Origin: Methylobacterium sp. J-067
GTDB taxonomy: Bacteria; Pseudomonadota; Alphaproteobacteria; Rhizobiales; Beijerinckiaceae
Length of the DNA stretch: 64,000 bases
Direction: 5' to 3'
Assembly (NCBI RefSeq): GCF_022829465.1
Contig: NZ_JAKSXZ010000123.1
Coordinates: forward strand, 1 to 64,000
Positions 55,572-64,000 of the stretch are shown here, piece by piece. A program made the position numbers and the translations under genes. Under the pieces are notes generated by a model. That model was not told where the DNA came from. It saw nothing but the letters and a program-made list of their open reading frames with translations, and did not search any database. The stretch's first letter is position 1. Every line of letters starts with the position of its first letter.

Positions 55572-56147
55572 TCAGTCCCGCACGACCACCTTCGTGCCGA
55601 CCTTCACCCGGTCGTAGAGATCGACCACGTCCTTGTTGGTCATGCGGATGCAGCCCGAGGAGACCGCCGCGCCCATCGTCTCGGGCTCGTTCGAGCCGTG
55701 GATGCGGTAGAGCGACGAGCCGAGATACATGGCGCGGGCGCCGAGGGGGTTGTCCTGGCCGCCGGCCATGTAGCGGGGCAGGTCGGGGCGGCGGGCCAGC
55801 ATCTGCTGCGGCGGGCGCCAATCCGGCCATTCCTTCTTCATGGAGACGGTCTTCACCCCCGACCACGAGAAGCCCTCGCGGCCGACGCCGACGCCGTAGC
55901 GGATCGCCTCGCCGCCGCCGAGCACGTAGAAGAGCCGCCGCTGGCGGGTGGAGACCACCACCGTGCCGGGCTTCTCCTTGCCCGACCACGCCACCGTCTC
56001 CCGCGGAATCGCCTGGGTGCGGAAGCCGTTGAGGAAATCGGCGATCGGCCCCCGGTCGAAGAGATCGGCCTTGGCGGGAACGGCTCCGAGGGGCACGGCC
56101 CCGAGCATCAATCCCGCGATCGCCAGCGTCGCGATGCGTCCCGACAT
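55572..56147 (-). CDS. L,D-transpeptidase (YkuD)
   Basis: A 191-residue secreted enzyme forming 3-3 peptidoglycan cross-links or attaching outer-membrane proteins. Signal peptide ends VPAKA. The YkuD active site is intact: YRIHGSNEPETMG and SSGCIRMTNKDVVDLY with the catalytic cysteine. QRRLFYVLGGGEAIRYGVGVGREGF is the usual first strand pair. Hyphomicrobiales encode many such enzymes. Confidence 0.93.
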   Translation of the reverse strand: MSGRIATLAIAGLMLGAVPLGAVPAKADLFDRGPIADFLNGFRTQAIPRETVAWSGKEKPGTVVVSTRQRRLFYVLGGGEAIRYGVGVGREGFSWSGVKTVSMKKEWPDWRPPQQMLARRPDLPRYMAGGQDNPLGARAMYLGSSLYRIHGSNEPETMGAAVSSGCIRMTNKDVVDLYDRVKVGTKVVVRD

Positions 56148-56339
56148 GCGCTATCCTTACGTCCATCACAAAAGGCGGACCCGTAGGTCCTCAACCGGAA
56201 CGGGCATCGGCATCGCGGCAGGGATGAGGCCGCCGGCCGGAACGGGGGCGGGTTTGCGCGGGGGTGTGCGATTGCCGCCACACACGCTGCGGCACCGGTT
56301 GCGATTGCATCCGCGAGGGGCCGCGCTTATCTCAGCGAC

Positions 56340-56771
56340 GTGATCAGCCCGCCTGCCCCCTCGGCCCGCCTCGATGCGGAGCCCGTGGCCCTCCGGCCCG
56401 GCACGCGGCCCGCGGCGTTCGCCACGGGTCTGGGGCTGCTCGTGCTGGGCCTCGTCGCCCTCGCCTTCGTCGCTTTCGGACAGGGCAAAATGGAAACGTC
56501 CGTCCCCGGGATGGCGTTCCGGCCGATCCTCACCGTGATGGCCCCGCACACGGCCCCTGCCCCGGCGCCGCTGATGCACCGGCTCGACTGGGACGCCCCC
56601 GCCGTCGCCGCCGCCGATGGCGAGATGACGGCCGACCCGGCCCTGCCCTCCCCCGTGGCGCAATCCGTGCCCGTGCCCGGCTTCGTGCCGGCGCCCTTCC
56701 GCGAGGGGAGCGCGACCCTGCCCTCGCCCGAGCCCGTCGCCTCGCCCCTGCGCCCTCCCCGCGCGGCCTGA
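56340..56771 (+). CDS. Hypothetical single-span membrane protein
   Basis: A 143-residue open frame from a GTG. It has one convincing membrane helix (FATGLGLLVLGLVALAFVAFG, ~29-49) and a Pro/Ala-rich periplasmic tail. No ribosome site or family recognised. A comparable frame runs on the other strand, so the call rests on the membrane helix alone. Confidence 0.4.
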   Translation: MISPPAPSARLDAEPVALRPGTRPAAFATGLGLLVLGLVALAFVAFGQGKMETSVPGMAFRPILTVMAPHTAPAPAPLMHRLDWDAPAVAAADGEMTADPALPSPVAQSVPVPGFVPAPFREGSATLPSPEPVASPLRPPRAA

Positions 56772-56917
56772 GCCTCGCCCTTTCGGATTTTGGACACGGA
56801 GCGGGGGCATGATGCCCTGGAGCCCGGACCTGCCGAGAGCGCCGCCTTGAGCCTTTAGGTCTGCCCACACGATTGCCGTCCGCATTCGCGAGACGCCAGT
56901 CAGGAGCGTCGCAACCC

Positions 56918-58162
56918 GTGATCCGCCTGCCCTTCCTTCCCGCCCGCGCCCTCGTGCTGCTGCCCGTCGCGGCGCTCGGCCTGTCGCTCGCCGCCTGCAA
57001 CCCGCGCGAGGCCGCCGCCCCGACGCCCCCCGTCCCGGAGGTCGGGTTCGTCACCGTCCACGCCCAGGCGATTCCCTATGTCCGCGACCTGCCCGGCCGC
57101 GTGGCGCCGATGCGCATCGCCGAGGTGCGCTCCCGCGTCTCCGGCCTCGTGGTGAAGCGGCTGTTCGAGCAGGGCAGCCAGGTCAAGGAAGGCGACATCC
57201 TCTACAAGATCGACCCCGCCCCCTACGAGGTCGAGCTCGCCAGCGCCGAGGCGGCGCTGGCCCGCCAGGAGGCCGCGCAGGTCCTCGCCCGGCAGCAGGC
57301 GGACCGGCTGGAGCAGTTGCTCTCGCGGGCGACCGCCAGCCAGGCGCAGTACGATGCCGCCTTCGCCGGGAAGAAGCAGGCCGAGGCCGAGGTGGCCGGC
57401 GCCAAGGCGACCCGCGACCGGGCGCAACTGAACCTCTCCTGGACCGATGTCCGCGCCCCGATCACCGGGCGCATCGGCCGGGCGCTCCTAACCGAAGGCA
57501 CGCTCATCGAGCCGGGCCAGACGGGGGCGCTCGCCACGATCCAGCAGCTCGACCCGATCTACGTCGACATCACCCAGTCGGTGGGCGAGCTGAACCGCCT
57601 GCGCCGGGACCTCGCCAGCGGTGAGCTGGCGCGGCTGGAGGAGAATTCCGCCAACGTCCACCTCATCATGGACGACGGCAGCCTCTACCCGCTCGCCGGC
57701 CGTCTCCTCTTCTCGGACGTGACCGCCGACCCGAGCACGGGCCAGGTGACGCTGCGCGTGCAGTTCCCGAACCCGCACGACGAGCTGTTCCCCGGCATGT
57801 ATGTCCGCGCCCGCATCAAGCAGGGCATCGATTCGGACGCCATCGCCGTGCCACAGCAGGCGATCCAGCGCACCGAGGACGGCCGCGCCGAGGTCTGGCT
57901 GATCCGCGAGGACCAGACCGTGATGCGCCAGCCGGTGGAGGTCGGGCCCGTCGTCGGCGGAGACTGGCTGATCCGCTCCGGCCTGAAGGCCGGGGAGCGC
58001 GTCGTGGTGGACGGCTTCCAGAAGGTCACGGTGGGGATGAAAGTGAAGCCCATCGACCAGACCCCGCCCCATGCCGAGGCGGCGCAGCAGACCGACGCCG
58101 ACGAGGCGAGCGAGAAGGCCGACACGCAGCAGCGGGCGCAAGCCGCCGCGCAGCGTCGCTGA
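56918..58162 (+). CDS. RND efflux periplasmic adaptor lipoprotein (AcrA/MexA-like)
   Basis: A 414-residue membrane-fusion protein. Lipoprotein signal with lipobox LSLAACNPRE; then the barrel-sandwich half VRDLPGRVAPMRIAEVRSRVSGLVVKR, a coiled-coil hairpin ~130-180 (EAALARQEAAQVLARQQADRLEQLL), and LSWTDVRAPITGRIGRALLTEGTLI. The GTG at 56918 with AGGAG upstream was chosen so the lipobox falls at residue 30 or so. 12 bp ahead of the permease. The outer-membrane TolC-type partner is not nearby. Confidence 0.93.
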   Translation: MIRLPFLPARALVLLPVAALGLSLAACNPREAAAPTPPVPEVGFVTVHAQAIPYVRDLPGRVAPMRIAEVRSRVSGLVVKRLFEQGSQVKEGDILYKIDPAPYEVELASAEAALARQEAAQVLARQQADRLEQLLSRATASQAQYDAAFAGKKQAEAEVAGAKATRDRAQLNLSWTDVRAPITGRIGRALLTEGTLIEPGQTGALATIQQLDPIYVDITQSVGELNRLRRDLASGELARLEENSANVHLIMDDGSLYPLAGRLLFSDVTADPSTGQVTLRVQFPNPHDELFPGMYVRARIKQGIDSDAIAVPQQAIQRTEDGRAEVWLIREDQTVMRQPVEVGPVVGGDWLIRSGLKAGERVVVDGFQKVTVGMKVKPIDQTPPHAEAAQQTDADEASEKADTQQRAQAAAQRR

Positions 58163-58174
58163 GGGAGGCGCTTC

Positions 58175-61100
58175 ATGGCCCGCTTCTTCATCGACCGCCC
58201 GGTCTTCGCCTGGGTCGTCGCGCTGTTCATCCTGCTCGGCGGCGCGCTGGCGATCCCGAACCTGCCGGTGGCGCAGTATCCGGTGATCGCGCCGCCCTCC
58301 ATCGCCCTCTCGACCGCCTTCCCCGGCGCCTCGGTGGAGAGCCTCTACACGGGCACGACCCGGCTCATCGAGGATGAGCTGAACGGCGCGGCCAACATCA
58401 TGAGCTTCGAGTCGACCACCGACTCGTTCGGCTCCGTGAACATCACCGCCACCTTCCGGCCCGGCACCGACCCGTCGCTCGCCTCGGTGGAGGTGCAGAA
58501 CCGCCTCAAGCGCGTGGAGGCCCGCCTTCCCCTGGAGGTGCGCCAGAACGGCATCCTCGTGGAGGAGGCCTCCGCCGCGACGCTCAACATCATCACCCTC
58601 GTCTCCACCGATGGCGGTATGGACGAGGTCGGCCTCGGCGACTTCCTGATCCGCAACGTCATCAACGAGATCCGCCGCATCCCGGGCGTCGGGCGCGCGA
58701 CGCTCTACTCGACGGAACGCTCCCTCCGGGTCTGGGTCGATCCCGACAAGCTGCGCGGCCTGTCGCTGACGCCCGGCGACGTCAGCGACGCGATCCGCAA
58801 CCAGAACATCCAGATCGCCTCCGGCGCGGTCGGCGCGCAGCCGAGCCCGTCCGCCAACGCGCTCACCGCGCCCATCGTCGTGAAGGGCCAGCTCTCCACG
58901 GTGGAGGATTTCGGGGCCATCGTCCTGCGGGCGAATTCGGACGGCTCGAACGTGCGCCTGCGCGACGTCGCCCGGATCGAACTCGGCGGCGACGCCTACC
59001 AGTTCTCGACCCGCCTCAACGGCGGGCAGGCGGCCGGCATCTCGGTGACTCTCGCCCCCGACGGCAACGCCCTGGAGACCGCCAAGGCCATCCGCGCCAA
59101 GATGGAGGAGCTGTCGCAGTTCTTCCCGCCGGGGCTGAAATGGGACATCCCCTACGACATCACCCCGGCCGTGAAGGCCTCGATCGAGAAGGTGCTGCAC
59201 ACCCTCGTGGAGGCGGTGATCCTCGTCTTCCTCGTGATGTTCCTGTTCCTGCAGAACATCCGCTACACGCTGATCCCGACCATCGTCGTGCCCATCGCCC
59301 TGATGGGCACGGTGACGGTGATGTGGCTTTCGGGCTTCTCCGTGAACGTGCTCACCATGTTCGGCATGGTGCTCGCCATCGGCATCCTCGTGGACGACGC
59401 CATCGTCGTGGTCGAGAACGTCGAGCGCATCATGAACGAGGAGGGGCTGCTCCCGAAGGAGGCCACCAAGAAGGCCATGGACCAGATCACCGGGGCGATC
59501 ATCGGCATCACCCTGGTGCTGATGGCGGTGTTCGTGCCGATGGCGTTCTTCCCCGGCTCGGTGGGCATCATCTACCGGCAGTTCTCCATCGCGATGGTCA
59601 CGTCCATCGCCTTCTCGGCGCTGCTCGCCCTGTCGCTGACGCCCGCGCTCTGCGCCACCTTCCTGAAGCCCATCGAGAAGGGTCACGGCCACGCCAAGGG
59701 CGGCGTGTTCGGGATGTTCAACCGGTTCGTGGACCGGGAGACCGCCCGCTACGGGCGCGGCACAGCGTGGTTCATCCGAAAGTCCGGCCGGGTGATGCTG
59801 GTCTACCTCGCCCTGGTCGCGGGCACGGCCTACGCCTTCGTGCAATTGCCGGAGGGCTTCCTGCCGGTGGAGGACCAGGGCTTCTTCACCGTCGACGTGC
59901 AGACGCCCCCCGGCGCCTCGTTCAACCGAACCATGACGGCGGTGCGCAAGGTGGAGGAGCATCTCCTCGCCCAGCCCGGCGTCGCCACGGTGACGATCCT
60001 CAACGGCTTCTCGTTCTCGGGCCAGGGGCCGAACACCAGCCAGGCCTTCGTGACCCTGAAGCCCTGGGACGAGCGCGACGCGAGCAGTTCCGCCGCCGCC
60101 CTGGTGAAGGGCACCAACGACGCCCTTGGGAACTACCGGGATGCGATGATCGACGCGCAGGAACCGCCGCCGGTCGACAACCTCGGCAACGCGTCGGGCT
60201 TCTCGTTCCGCCTGCAGGACCGGGCGCAGCGGGGCTACGCGGCCCTCACCGCCGCGCAGGCGCAACTCCTGGCCATCGCCCGGCGCAGCCCCGTCCTGAA
60301 GAACGTGAAGATCGAGGGCCTGCCCGCCACGCCCCAGGCCGAGCTCATCATCGACCGCGAGAAGGCGGCGGCGCTCGGCGTGAAGTTCGAGGACATCAAC
60401 GACGTCATCCAGGTGAACCTCGGCTCGGTCTACACCAACGACTTCCCGAACCGGGGCAAGATGCAGCGCGTCTACGTCCAGGCCGAGCAGCTGCAGCGGC
60501 TCAACGCGGCGGACATCCTCAACTACGCGGTGAAGAACAGCACGGGCACCATGGTGCCGATGTCCTCCTTCGCCGAACTGAAATGGGGGGTGGGGCCGAG
60601 CCAGATCGTCGGCTTCAACGGCTACCAATCGGTGCGCTTCACCGGCGAACCCCGGGCGGGTTTCACCACCGGCGATGCGATCACCGAGATGGAGCAACTG
60701 ATGCTCCAGCTGCCCAAGGGCTTCGGCTATGCCTGGACCGGCCAGTCCGAGCAGGAGAAGCTGGCGGGCAGCCAGGCGACGCTGCTGCTCGCCCTCTCGG
60801 TGCTGATCGTCTTCCTGTGCCTCGCCGCCCTCTACGAGAGCTGGGCGATTCCCGTCTCGGTGCTCCTCGTCATCCCGCTGGGGGTGATCGGGTCCGTGGC
60901 GGCGGTGATGCTGCGGGGCATGCCCAACGACGTGTATTTCAAGATCGGGCTCATCACGATCATCGGCCTCTCGGCCAAGAACGCGATCCTGATCGTGGAA
61001 TTTGCCAAGGACCTGTGGAAGCCCGGCACCTCCGTGGTGAAGGCGGCCATCGACGCGGCGACGCTCCGCTTCCGGCCCATCGTGATGACCTCGCTCGCCT

Positions 61101-61339
61101 TCATCTTCGGCGTGGTGCCGCTGGCCATCGCCACCGGCGCCGCCTCGAAGAGCCAGCAGGCCATCGGCACGGGCGTGATGGGCGGCATGATCACGGCGAC
61201 CGTGCTCGCGGTGTTCTTCGTGCCGGTCTTCTTCGTGGTGGTGATGCGCGTCTTCCGCCGGAAGGCGGTGCGGGAGGGCGAGCAGGCCGCCGCGCCGGAG
61301 AGCCCTACGCCCCGCATCCACGCGAGCGCCGCTGAGTGA
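58175..61339 (+). CDS. RND efflux permease (AcrB/MexB family, HAE1)
   Basis: A 1054-residue 12-helix proton-driven pump. Seen: the start MARFFIDRPVFAWVVALFIL, the family motif in helix 4 GMVLAIGILVDDAIVVVENV with both proton-relay aspartates, and SAKNAILIVEFAKDLW in helix 10. Two large periplasmic loops. Substrates are probably drugs, solvents or phenolics. It forms an operon with the adaptor. Confidence 0.95.
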   Translation: MARFFIDRPVFAWVVALFILLGGALAIPNLPVAQYPVIAPPSIALSTAFPGASVESLYTGTTRLIEDELNGAANIMSFESTTDSFGSVNITATFRPGTDPSLASVEVQNRLKRVEARLPLEVRQNGILVEEASAATLNIITLVSTDGGMDEVGLGDFLIRNVINEIRRIPGVGRATLYSTERSLRVWVDPDKLRGLSLTPGDVSDAIRNQNIQIASGAVGAQPSPSANALTAPIVVKGQLSTVEDFGAIVLRANSDGSNVRLRDVARIELGGDAYQFSTRLNGGQAAGISVTLAPDGNALETAKAIRAKMEELSQFFPPGLKWDIPYDITPAVKASIEKVLHTLVEAVILVFLVMFLFLQNIRYTLIPTIVVPIALMGTVTVMWLSGFSVNVLTMFGMVLAIGILVDDAIVVVENVERIMNEEGLLPKEATKKAMDQITGAIIGITLVLMAVFVPMAFFPGSVGIIYRQFSIAMVTSIAFSALLALSLTPALCATFLKPIEKGHGHAKGGVFGMFNRFVDRETARYGRGTAWFIRKSGRVMLVYLALVAGTAYAFVQLPEGFLPVEDQGFFTVDVQTPPGASFNRTMTAVRKVEEHLLAQPGVATVTILNGFSFSGQGPNTSQAFVTLKPWDERDASSSAAALVKGTNDALGNYRDAMIDAQEPPPVDNLGNASGFSFRLQDRAQRGYAALTAAQAQLLAIARRSPVLKNVKIEGLPATPQAELIIDREKAAALGVKFEDINDVIQVNLGSVYTNDFPNRGKMQRVYVQAEQLQRLNAADILNYAVKNSTGTMVPMSSFAELKWGVGPSQIVGFNGYQSVRFTGEPRAGFTTGDAITEMEQLMLQLPKGFGYAWTGQSEQEKLAGSQATLLLALSVLIVFLCLAALYESWAIPVSVLLVIPLGVIGSVAAVMLRGMPNDVYFKIGLITIIGLSAKNAILIVEFAKDLWKPGTSVVKAAIDAATLRFRPIVMTSLAFIFGVVPLAIATGAASKSQQAIGTGVMGGMITATVLAVFFVPVFFVVVMRVFRRKAVREGEQAAAPESPTPRIHASAAE

Positions 61340-61371
61340 GGCGGCGCTCCCCTTCTTCCCCCGGGGCGACG

Positions 61372-61396
61372 AAAAAAGCCGCCCCGAGGGGCGGCT
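61372..61396 (-). terminator. Rho-independent terminator of the purS-purQ transcript (minus strand)
   Basis: 9-bp arms (61377-61385 and 61388-61396) with a tight loop; on the minus strand followed by six T residues. It lies 190 bp beyond the purQ stop, with a second hairpin in between. Confidence 0.8.
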
Positions 61397-61499
61397 GAAC
61401 GAGTCATCAGGGAGGCATCAAACAGAGTGGACGAAACCGGGTCGCACTCGACATCCAGAAAACTGGATGCCTCCTTCATGAAGTGAAAACCTTAACGCC

Positions 61500-61559
61500 G
61501 CATTAAATGCAGTCCGCCGGGCACGGCGAAGACTGACCGAAATCAGTCTATCCGTGCCC
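61500..61559. repeat. Structured region downstream of purQ
   Basis: An 11-bp palindrome GCATTAAATGC (61500-61510) and a two-step hairpin: outer 8-bp arms 61519-61526 and 61552-61559, inner 7-bp arms 61530-61536 and 61543-61549. No U tract follows on either strand, so it is not a standard terminator. Confidence 0.65.
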
Positions 61560-61585
61560 CACCCTGTTCCCGAAAGAGAACTGCC

Positions 61586-62266
61586 TCAGGCCGCGAGGCT
61601 CTCGAACAGGCCGCGCCCATCCGTGCCGCCGATCAGGCCTTCGACGAAGTTCTCCGGGTGGGGCATCATCCCGAGGACGTTGGCCTTCTCCGAATAGATC
61701 CCGGCGATGCTGTTCAGCGAGCCGTTGCGGTTGGCGGCGATTGTGGTCTGCCCCGCCTCGTCGCAGTAGCGGAAGGCCACGCGGCCCTCGCCCTCGATCC
61801 GGGCGATGGTGTCGGGATCGGCGAAGTAATTGCCCTCGCCATGGGCGACGCAGACGTCGATCACCTGCCCCGCCGTGTAGGCGCGGGCGAAGCGCGTGTC
61901 GGTGCGCTCGACCCGCAGGGTCTGCCGGTGGCAGATGAACCGGCGGTCGACGTTGCGCATCAGGACGCCGGGCAGCAGGCCCGATTCGCACAGGATCTGG
62001 AAGCCGTTGCAGATGCCGAGCACGAGGCCGCCCCGGGCCGCGTGGGCGCGCACCGCATCCATGGCCGCTGCCCGGCCCGCGATGGCGCCGCAGCGCAGGT
62101 AATCGCCATAGGAGAAGCCGCCGGGCAGGACGGCGAGGTCGGTGCCGGCGGGCAGCGCCGTGTCGGCGTGCCACACCATCGAGACCTTCGCCCCCGAGAG
62201 CCGCAGCGCCCGCGCGACATCCGCCTCGCGGTTCGACCCGGGGAAGACGACGATGGCCGCGTGCAT
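61586..62266 (-). CDS. purQ: Phosphoribosylformylglycinamidine synthase subunit PurQ
   Basis: A 226-residue glutaminase subunit of FGAM synthase in purine synthesis. Seen: AAIVVFPGSNREADVARAL, LPGGFSYGDYLRCGAIA, the nucleophile cysteine in VLGICNGFQIL, and HPENFVEGLIGGTDG with the triad His and Glu. Its ATG shares one base with the purS stop (TGATG), so the two are co-translated. The large PurL subunit is not in the window. Confidence 0.97.
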   Translation of the reverse strand: MHAAIVVFPGSNREADVARALRLSGAKVSMVWHADTALPAGTDLAVLPGGFSYGDYLRCGAIAGRAAAMDAVRAHAARGGLVLGICNGFQILCESGLLPGVLMRNVDRRFICHRQTLRVERTDTRFARAYTAGQVIDVCVAHGEGNYFADPDTIARIEGEGRVAFRYCDEAGQTTIAANRNGSLNSIAGIYSEKANVLGMMPHPENFVEGLIGGTDGRGLFESLAA

Positions 62267-62505
62267 CAGGCGATCTCGATCGCGTAATTCTCGACGACGG
62301 TGTTGGCGAGAAGCTTCTCGCAGGCCGCCTTCAAGGTCTCCTGGGCCGACGCGGAATCGGCGGCGGCGACCTCGAGATCGAAGACCTTGCCCTGCCGGAC
62401 ACCCTCGATGCCGGCGATCCCGAGCGACTTCAGGGCCGCCTCGATCGCCTTGCCCTGGGGATCCAGCACGCCGGTCTTCAGGGTGACGGTGATTCGGGCT
62501 TTCAT
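62266..62505 (-). CDS. purS: Phosphoribosylformylglycinamidine synthase subunit PurS
   Basis: A 79-residue small subunit bridging PurQ and PurL. Seen: ARITVTLKTGVLDPQGKAIEAAL, then GIEGVRQGKVFDLEV and CEKLLANTVVENYAIE. Length and motif are typical. It runs straight into purQ. Confidence 0.95.
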   Translation of the reverse strand: MKARITVTLKTGVLDPQGKAIEAALKSLGIAGIEGVRQGKVFDLEVAAADSASAQETLKAACEKLLANTVVENYAIEIA

Positions 62506-62639
62506 CGCTGTTTAACTCACCGGTTGCCGAGCGCGCACCGCGCCGGCGACATCGAAAACGTGATCGGCGATCCTTAGATCAGCCCGCTCACCTTGTCGAA
62601 CGTTGAGAAAGGTCCGCCACCCTGCACGGCACGCAGGAT

Positions 62640-62870
62640 TCAGGACCGTCTGGCTTGGGTGATCGGCTCGATGCTCGTGGCGCGGCGCCAGAGCTGGAGC
62701 ATGATCCAGGCGGCGAACAGGCTGAAGAGCCCCATCAGGACATGGCCGACCCGGTCTCCGAGGTCGAACAGACCCGCCAGCGCCCAGCCGGCCGCGATCG
62801 CCACGGCGAACACCTCCGTGCCCACCAGGACCATCATGCTCAGGATGGTGACCGCATTGCGTGCGTTCAC
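62640..62870 (-). CDS. Small two-helix membrane protein
   Basis: A 76-residue protein with two membrane helices (ILSMMVLVGTEVFAVAIAAGWALAGLF and VLMGLFSLFAAWIMLQLW) and a basic C-terminal tail. The GTG start at 62870 has AAGGG 8 nt upstream. No family recognised; position between the two-component system and purS gives no hint. Confidence 0.7.
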   Translation of the reverse strand: MNARNAVTILSMMVLVGTEVFAVAIAAGWALAGLFDLGDRVGHVLMGLFSLFAAWIMLQLWRRATSIEPITQARRS

Positions 62871-62971
62871 GAGTTCAGCCCTTCCCGCCGCCCGTCGACC
62901 GGGCTCGCAAGGCGTCCTGCTACCTCAGGGCGGGCAGGCGGCGCAAGCAGCGCCGCCCGGGTCGCGCCCGC

Positions 62972-63571
62972 TCAGCGCGGGGCGCGCTTGGCCAGGATGC
63001 GCTGGAGCGTCCGGCGGTGCATGTTCAGGCGGCGCGCCGTCTCGCTGACATTGCGACCGCAGAGTTCATACACCCGCTGAATGTGCTCCCACCGCACCCG
63101 GTCGGCGGACATCGGGTTCTCCGGCGGATCCGCGCGCTCGCCCGGCTGGGCCATGAGCGTGCCGTGGATCTCGTCGGCGTCGGCGGGCTTGGCGAGGTAG
63201 TCGAACGCGCCGAGCTTCACGGCCGTCACCGCCGTGGCAATGTTGCCGTAGCCGGTGAGGATGACGCCGCGCGCCTCCGGCCGGCGCTCCTTGAGCCGGG
63301 CGATGACATCGAGGCCGTTGCCGTCGCCGAGGCGCATGTCGATCACCGCGAAGGCGGGGGCATGGGACTCGACGGCGGACACGCCCTCGGCGACGCTTTC
63401 GGCCACCTGGACATGGTAGCCACGGCTTTCCATCGCCCGCGCGAGACGGGTGGAGAAGGGCTTGTCGTCATCCACGATCAGCAGGCTGCGATCGGTGAAG
63501 GCGGCAAGCGGATCGGAATCGCTCAAGATCGCGGCATCGGTCGCCGCGGAGGTCCCGGATTGCGTGAGCAT
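62972..63571 (-). CDS. ActR/RegA-family response regulator
   Basis: A 199-residue redox response regulator. Receiver domain ~28-145 with phosphoacceptor Asp78 in FAVIDMRLGDGNGLD, switch residues in ILTGYGNIATAV and KPADADE; then a Pro-rich hinge and the Fis-like helix-turn-helix NVSETARRLNMHRRTLQRIL. ActR/PrrA/RegA control respiration, CO2 and nitrogen genes in response to redox state. AAGGGA lies 7 nt before the ATG. The histidine kinase next to it is its partner. Confidence 0.93.
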   Translation of the reverse strand: MLTQSGTSAATDAAILSDSDPLAAFTDRSLLIVDDDKPFSTRLARAMESRGYHVQVAESVAEGVSAVESHAPAFAVIDMRLGDGNGLDVIARLKERRPEARGVILTGYGNIATAVTAVKLGAFDYLAKPADADEIHGTLMAQPGERADPPENPMSADRVRWEHIQRVYELCGRNVSETARRLNMHRRTLQRILAKRAPR

Positions 63572-63607
63572 CGGGGGTCCCTTTCGAAGATGTCTCTGTT
63601 GAAACCT

Positions 63608-64000
63608 TTATATAGGCACGATGTCGCGCGGCGGCAGGGGCGCGGAACCACTTATCTCCGGAGAATGGCGCGGAACGGCTCCTCTTTCGAAGATATGCCG
63701 CGCCCACGAAACCCGGACGATGGCACCATGGGCATTGGCCGCGGCCGCGTTCGACAGGCTGATCTGCGCGCCGGACCGCTCGATCAACGTCTTGGCGATG
63801 AACAGGCCGAGGCCGAGACCGACCGTCGCGCTGCCGCCGTCCTGCGATTGCTCGACGCTGCGGGTGGTCACGTAGGGCTCGCCCGCGCGCAGCAGCACCT
63901 CCGCCGAGAAGCCCGGCCCGTCGTCGCGGATCTCGATCCAGACCCGGTCGTGGTTCCACTGGCCGGTGATGGCGACCCGCGTGCTGGCGAAGTCGACCGC
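63608..64000 (-). CDS. ActS/RegB-type sensor histidine kinase, C-terminal part (cut by window edge)
   Basis: The last 130 residues of a histidine kinase ATPase domain: the G1 box RDDGPGFSAE, a G2-type box GLGLGLFIAKTLIERSGA and the closing VRVSWARHIFERG. The upstream H box and membrane part lie outside the window. It precedes the regulator gene by 36 bp on the same strand, as actS does in Rhizobiales. The redox-sensing cysteine cannot be checked. Confidence 0.85.
   Translation of the reverse strand, partial: AVDFASTRVAITGQWNHDRVWIEIRDDGPGFSAEVLLRAGEPYVTTRSVEQSQDGGSATVGLGLGLFIAKTLIERSGAQISLSNAAAANAHGAIVRVSWARHIFERGAVPRHSPEISGSAPLPPRDIVPI

Noticed and set aside
57488..61321. 1277-codon open frame on the minus strand opposite the RND adaptor/permease
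   Set aside because: Low-complexity, His/Asp/Arg-rich translation opposite a normal AcrB-type gene; no ribosome site.

Overview
The window is high-GC DNA packed with genes on both strands, and it looks like a chromosomal segment of a pink-pigmented facultative methylotroph (Methylobacterium/Methylorubrum, Alphaproteobacteria, Hyphomicrobiales). The assignment rests on four things seen together: a hydantoinase-like protein of the tetrahydromethanopterin (H4MPT)-linked C1 family beside a HisA-like protein, a mesaconyl-CoA hydratase of the ethylmalonyl-CoA pathway, a large hopanoid-modification cluster, and alphaproteobacterial operon layouts such as pdhA-pdhB(lipoyl)-DUF5076-pdhC-lpd. No phage, insertion sequence, CRISPR array or rRNA operon was found. 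One tRNA-Ala(CGC) is present.

Layout. 1-10.8 kb: the end of a Wza-like polysaccharide exporter, a reducing type I polyketide synthase translationally coupled to an alpha-oxoamine synthase, and a UDP-glucose dehydrogenase. 11-17.3 kb: housekeeping genes (argB, a HAD nucleotidase, a minimal zincin, a MocR regulator facing a DUF1127 protein, rplS, a lytic transglycosylase, leuD). 17.4-19.4 kb: the C1-cofactor locus, two genes diverging with 6 bp between their start codons, followed by a 66-residue protein whose paralogue lies at 50.9 kb. 19.4-31.4 kb: hopanoid genes hpnH, hpnN and the operon hpnL-M-I-J-K, with a VapBC-like toxin-antitoxin pair in between and a catalytically intact L-arginine-type amidinotransferase diverging from hpnL. 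31.4-36 kb: a secreted hydrolase, kdsA, a methyltransferase, a Gly/Tyr-rich secreted protein behind a consensus general-stress (EcfG) promoter, and queF. 36-44.4 kb: eno, ftsB and the pyruvate dehydrogenase operon, which contains a Uma2-type nuclease-like gene. 44.4-53.9 kb: small secreted proteins, a threonine dehydratase, an IscA/SufA protein, a diguanylate cyclase, an RhlE-type helicase, an outer-membrane beta-barrel protein, a probable mmgR-like sRNA, a ClpP-like protein, a TerB-like protein and several micro-proteins. 54-64 kb: tRNA-Ala, YggT, mesaconyl-CoA hydratase, an L,D-transpeptidase, an RND efflux pair, purQ/purS, and an ActR/RegA-type two-component system running off the end.

How the genes fit together. 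HpnH starts side-chain addition to the hopene skeleton. HpnI, HpnK and HpnJ add, deacetylate and rearrange a sugar to a cyclitol ether. HpnN, HpnM and HpnL look like transport or membrane partners. The amidinotransferase is a good candidate for the missing step to the guanidine-substituted cyclitol-ether hopanoid reported from Methylobacterium. The polyketide synthase/oxoamine synthase pair predicts a sphingoid-like aminoketone lipid. Start codons were chosen by Shine-Dalgarno match and family length; where they are uncertain this is stated. All family assignments come from reading the translated sequence, not from database searches.
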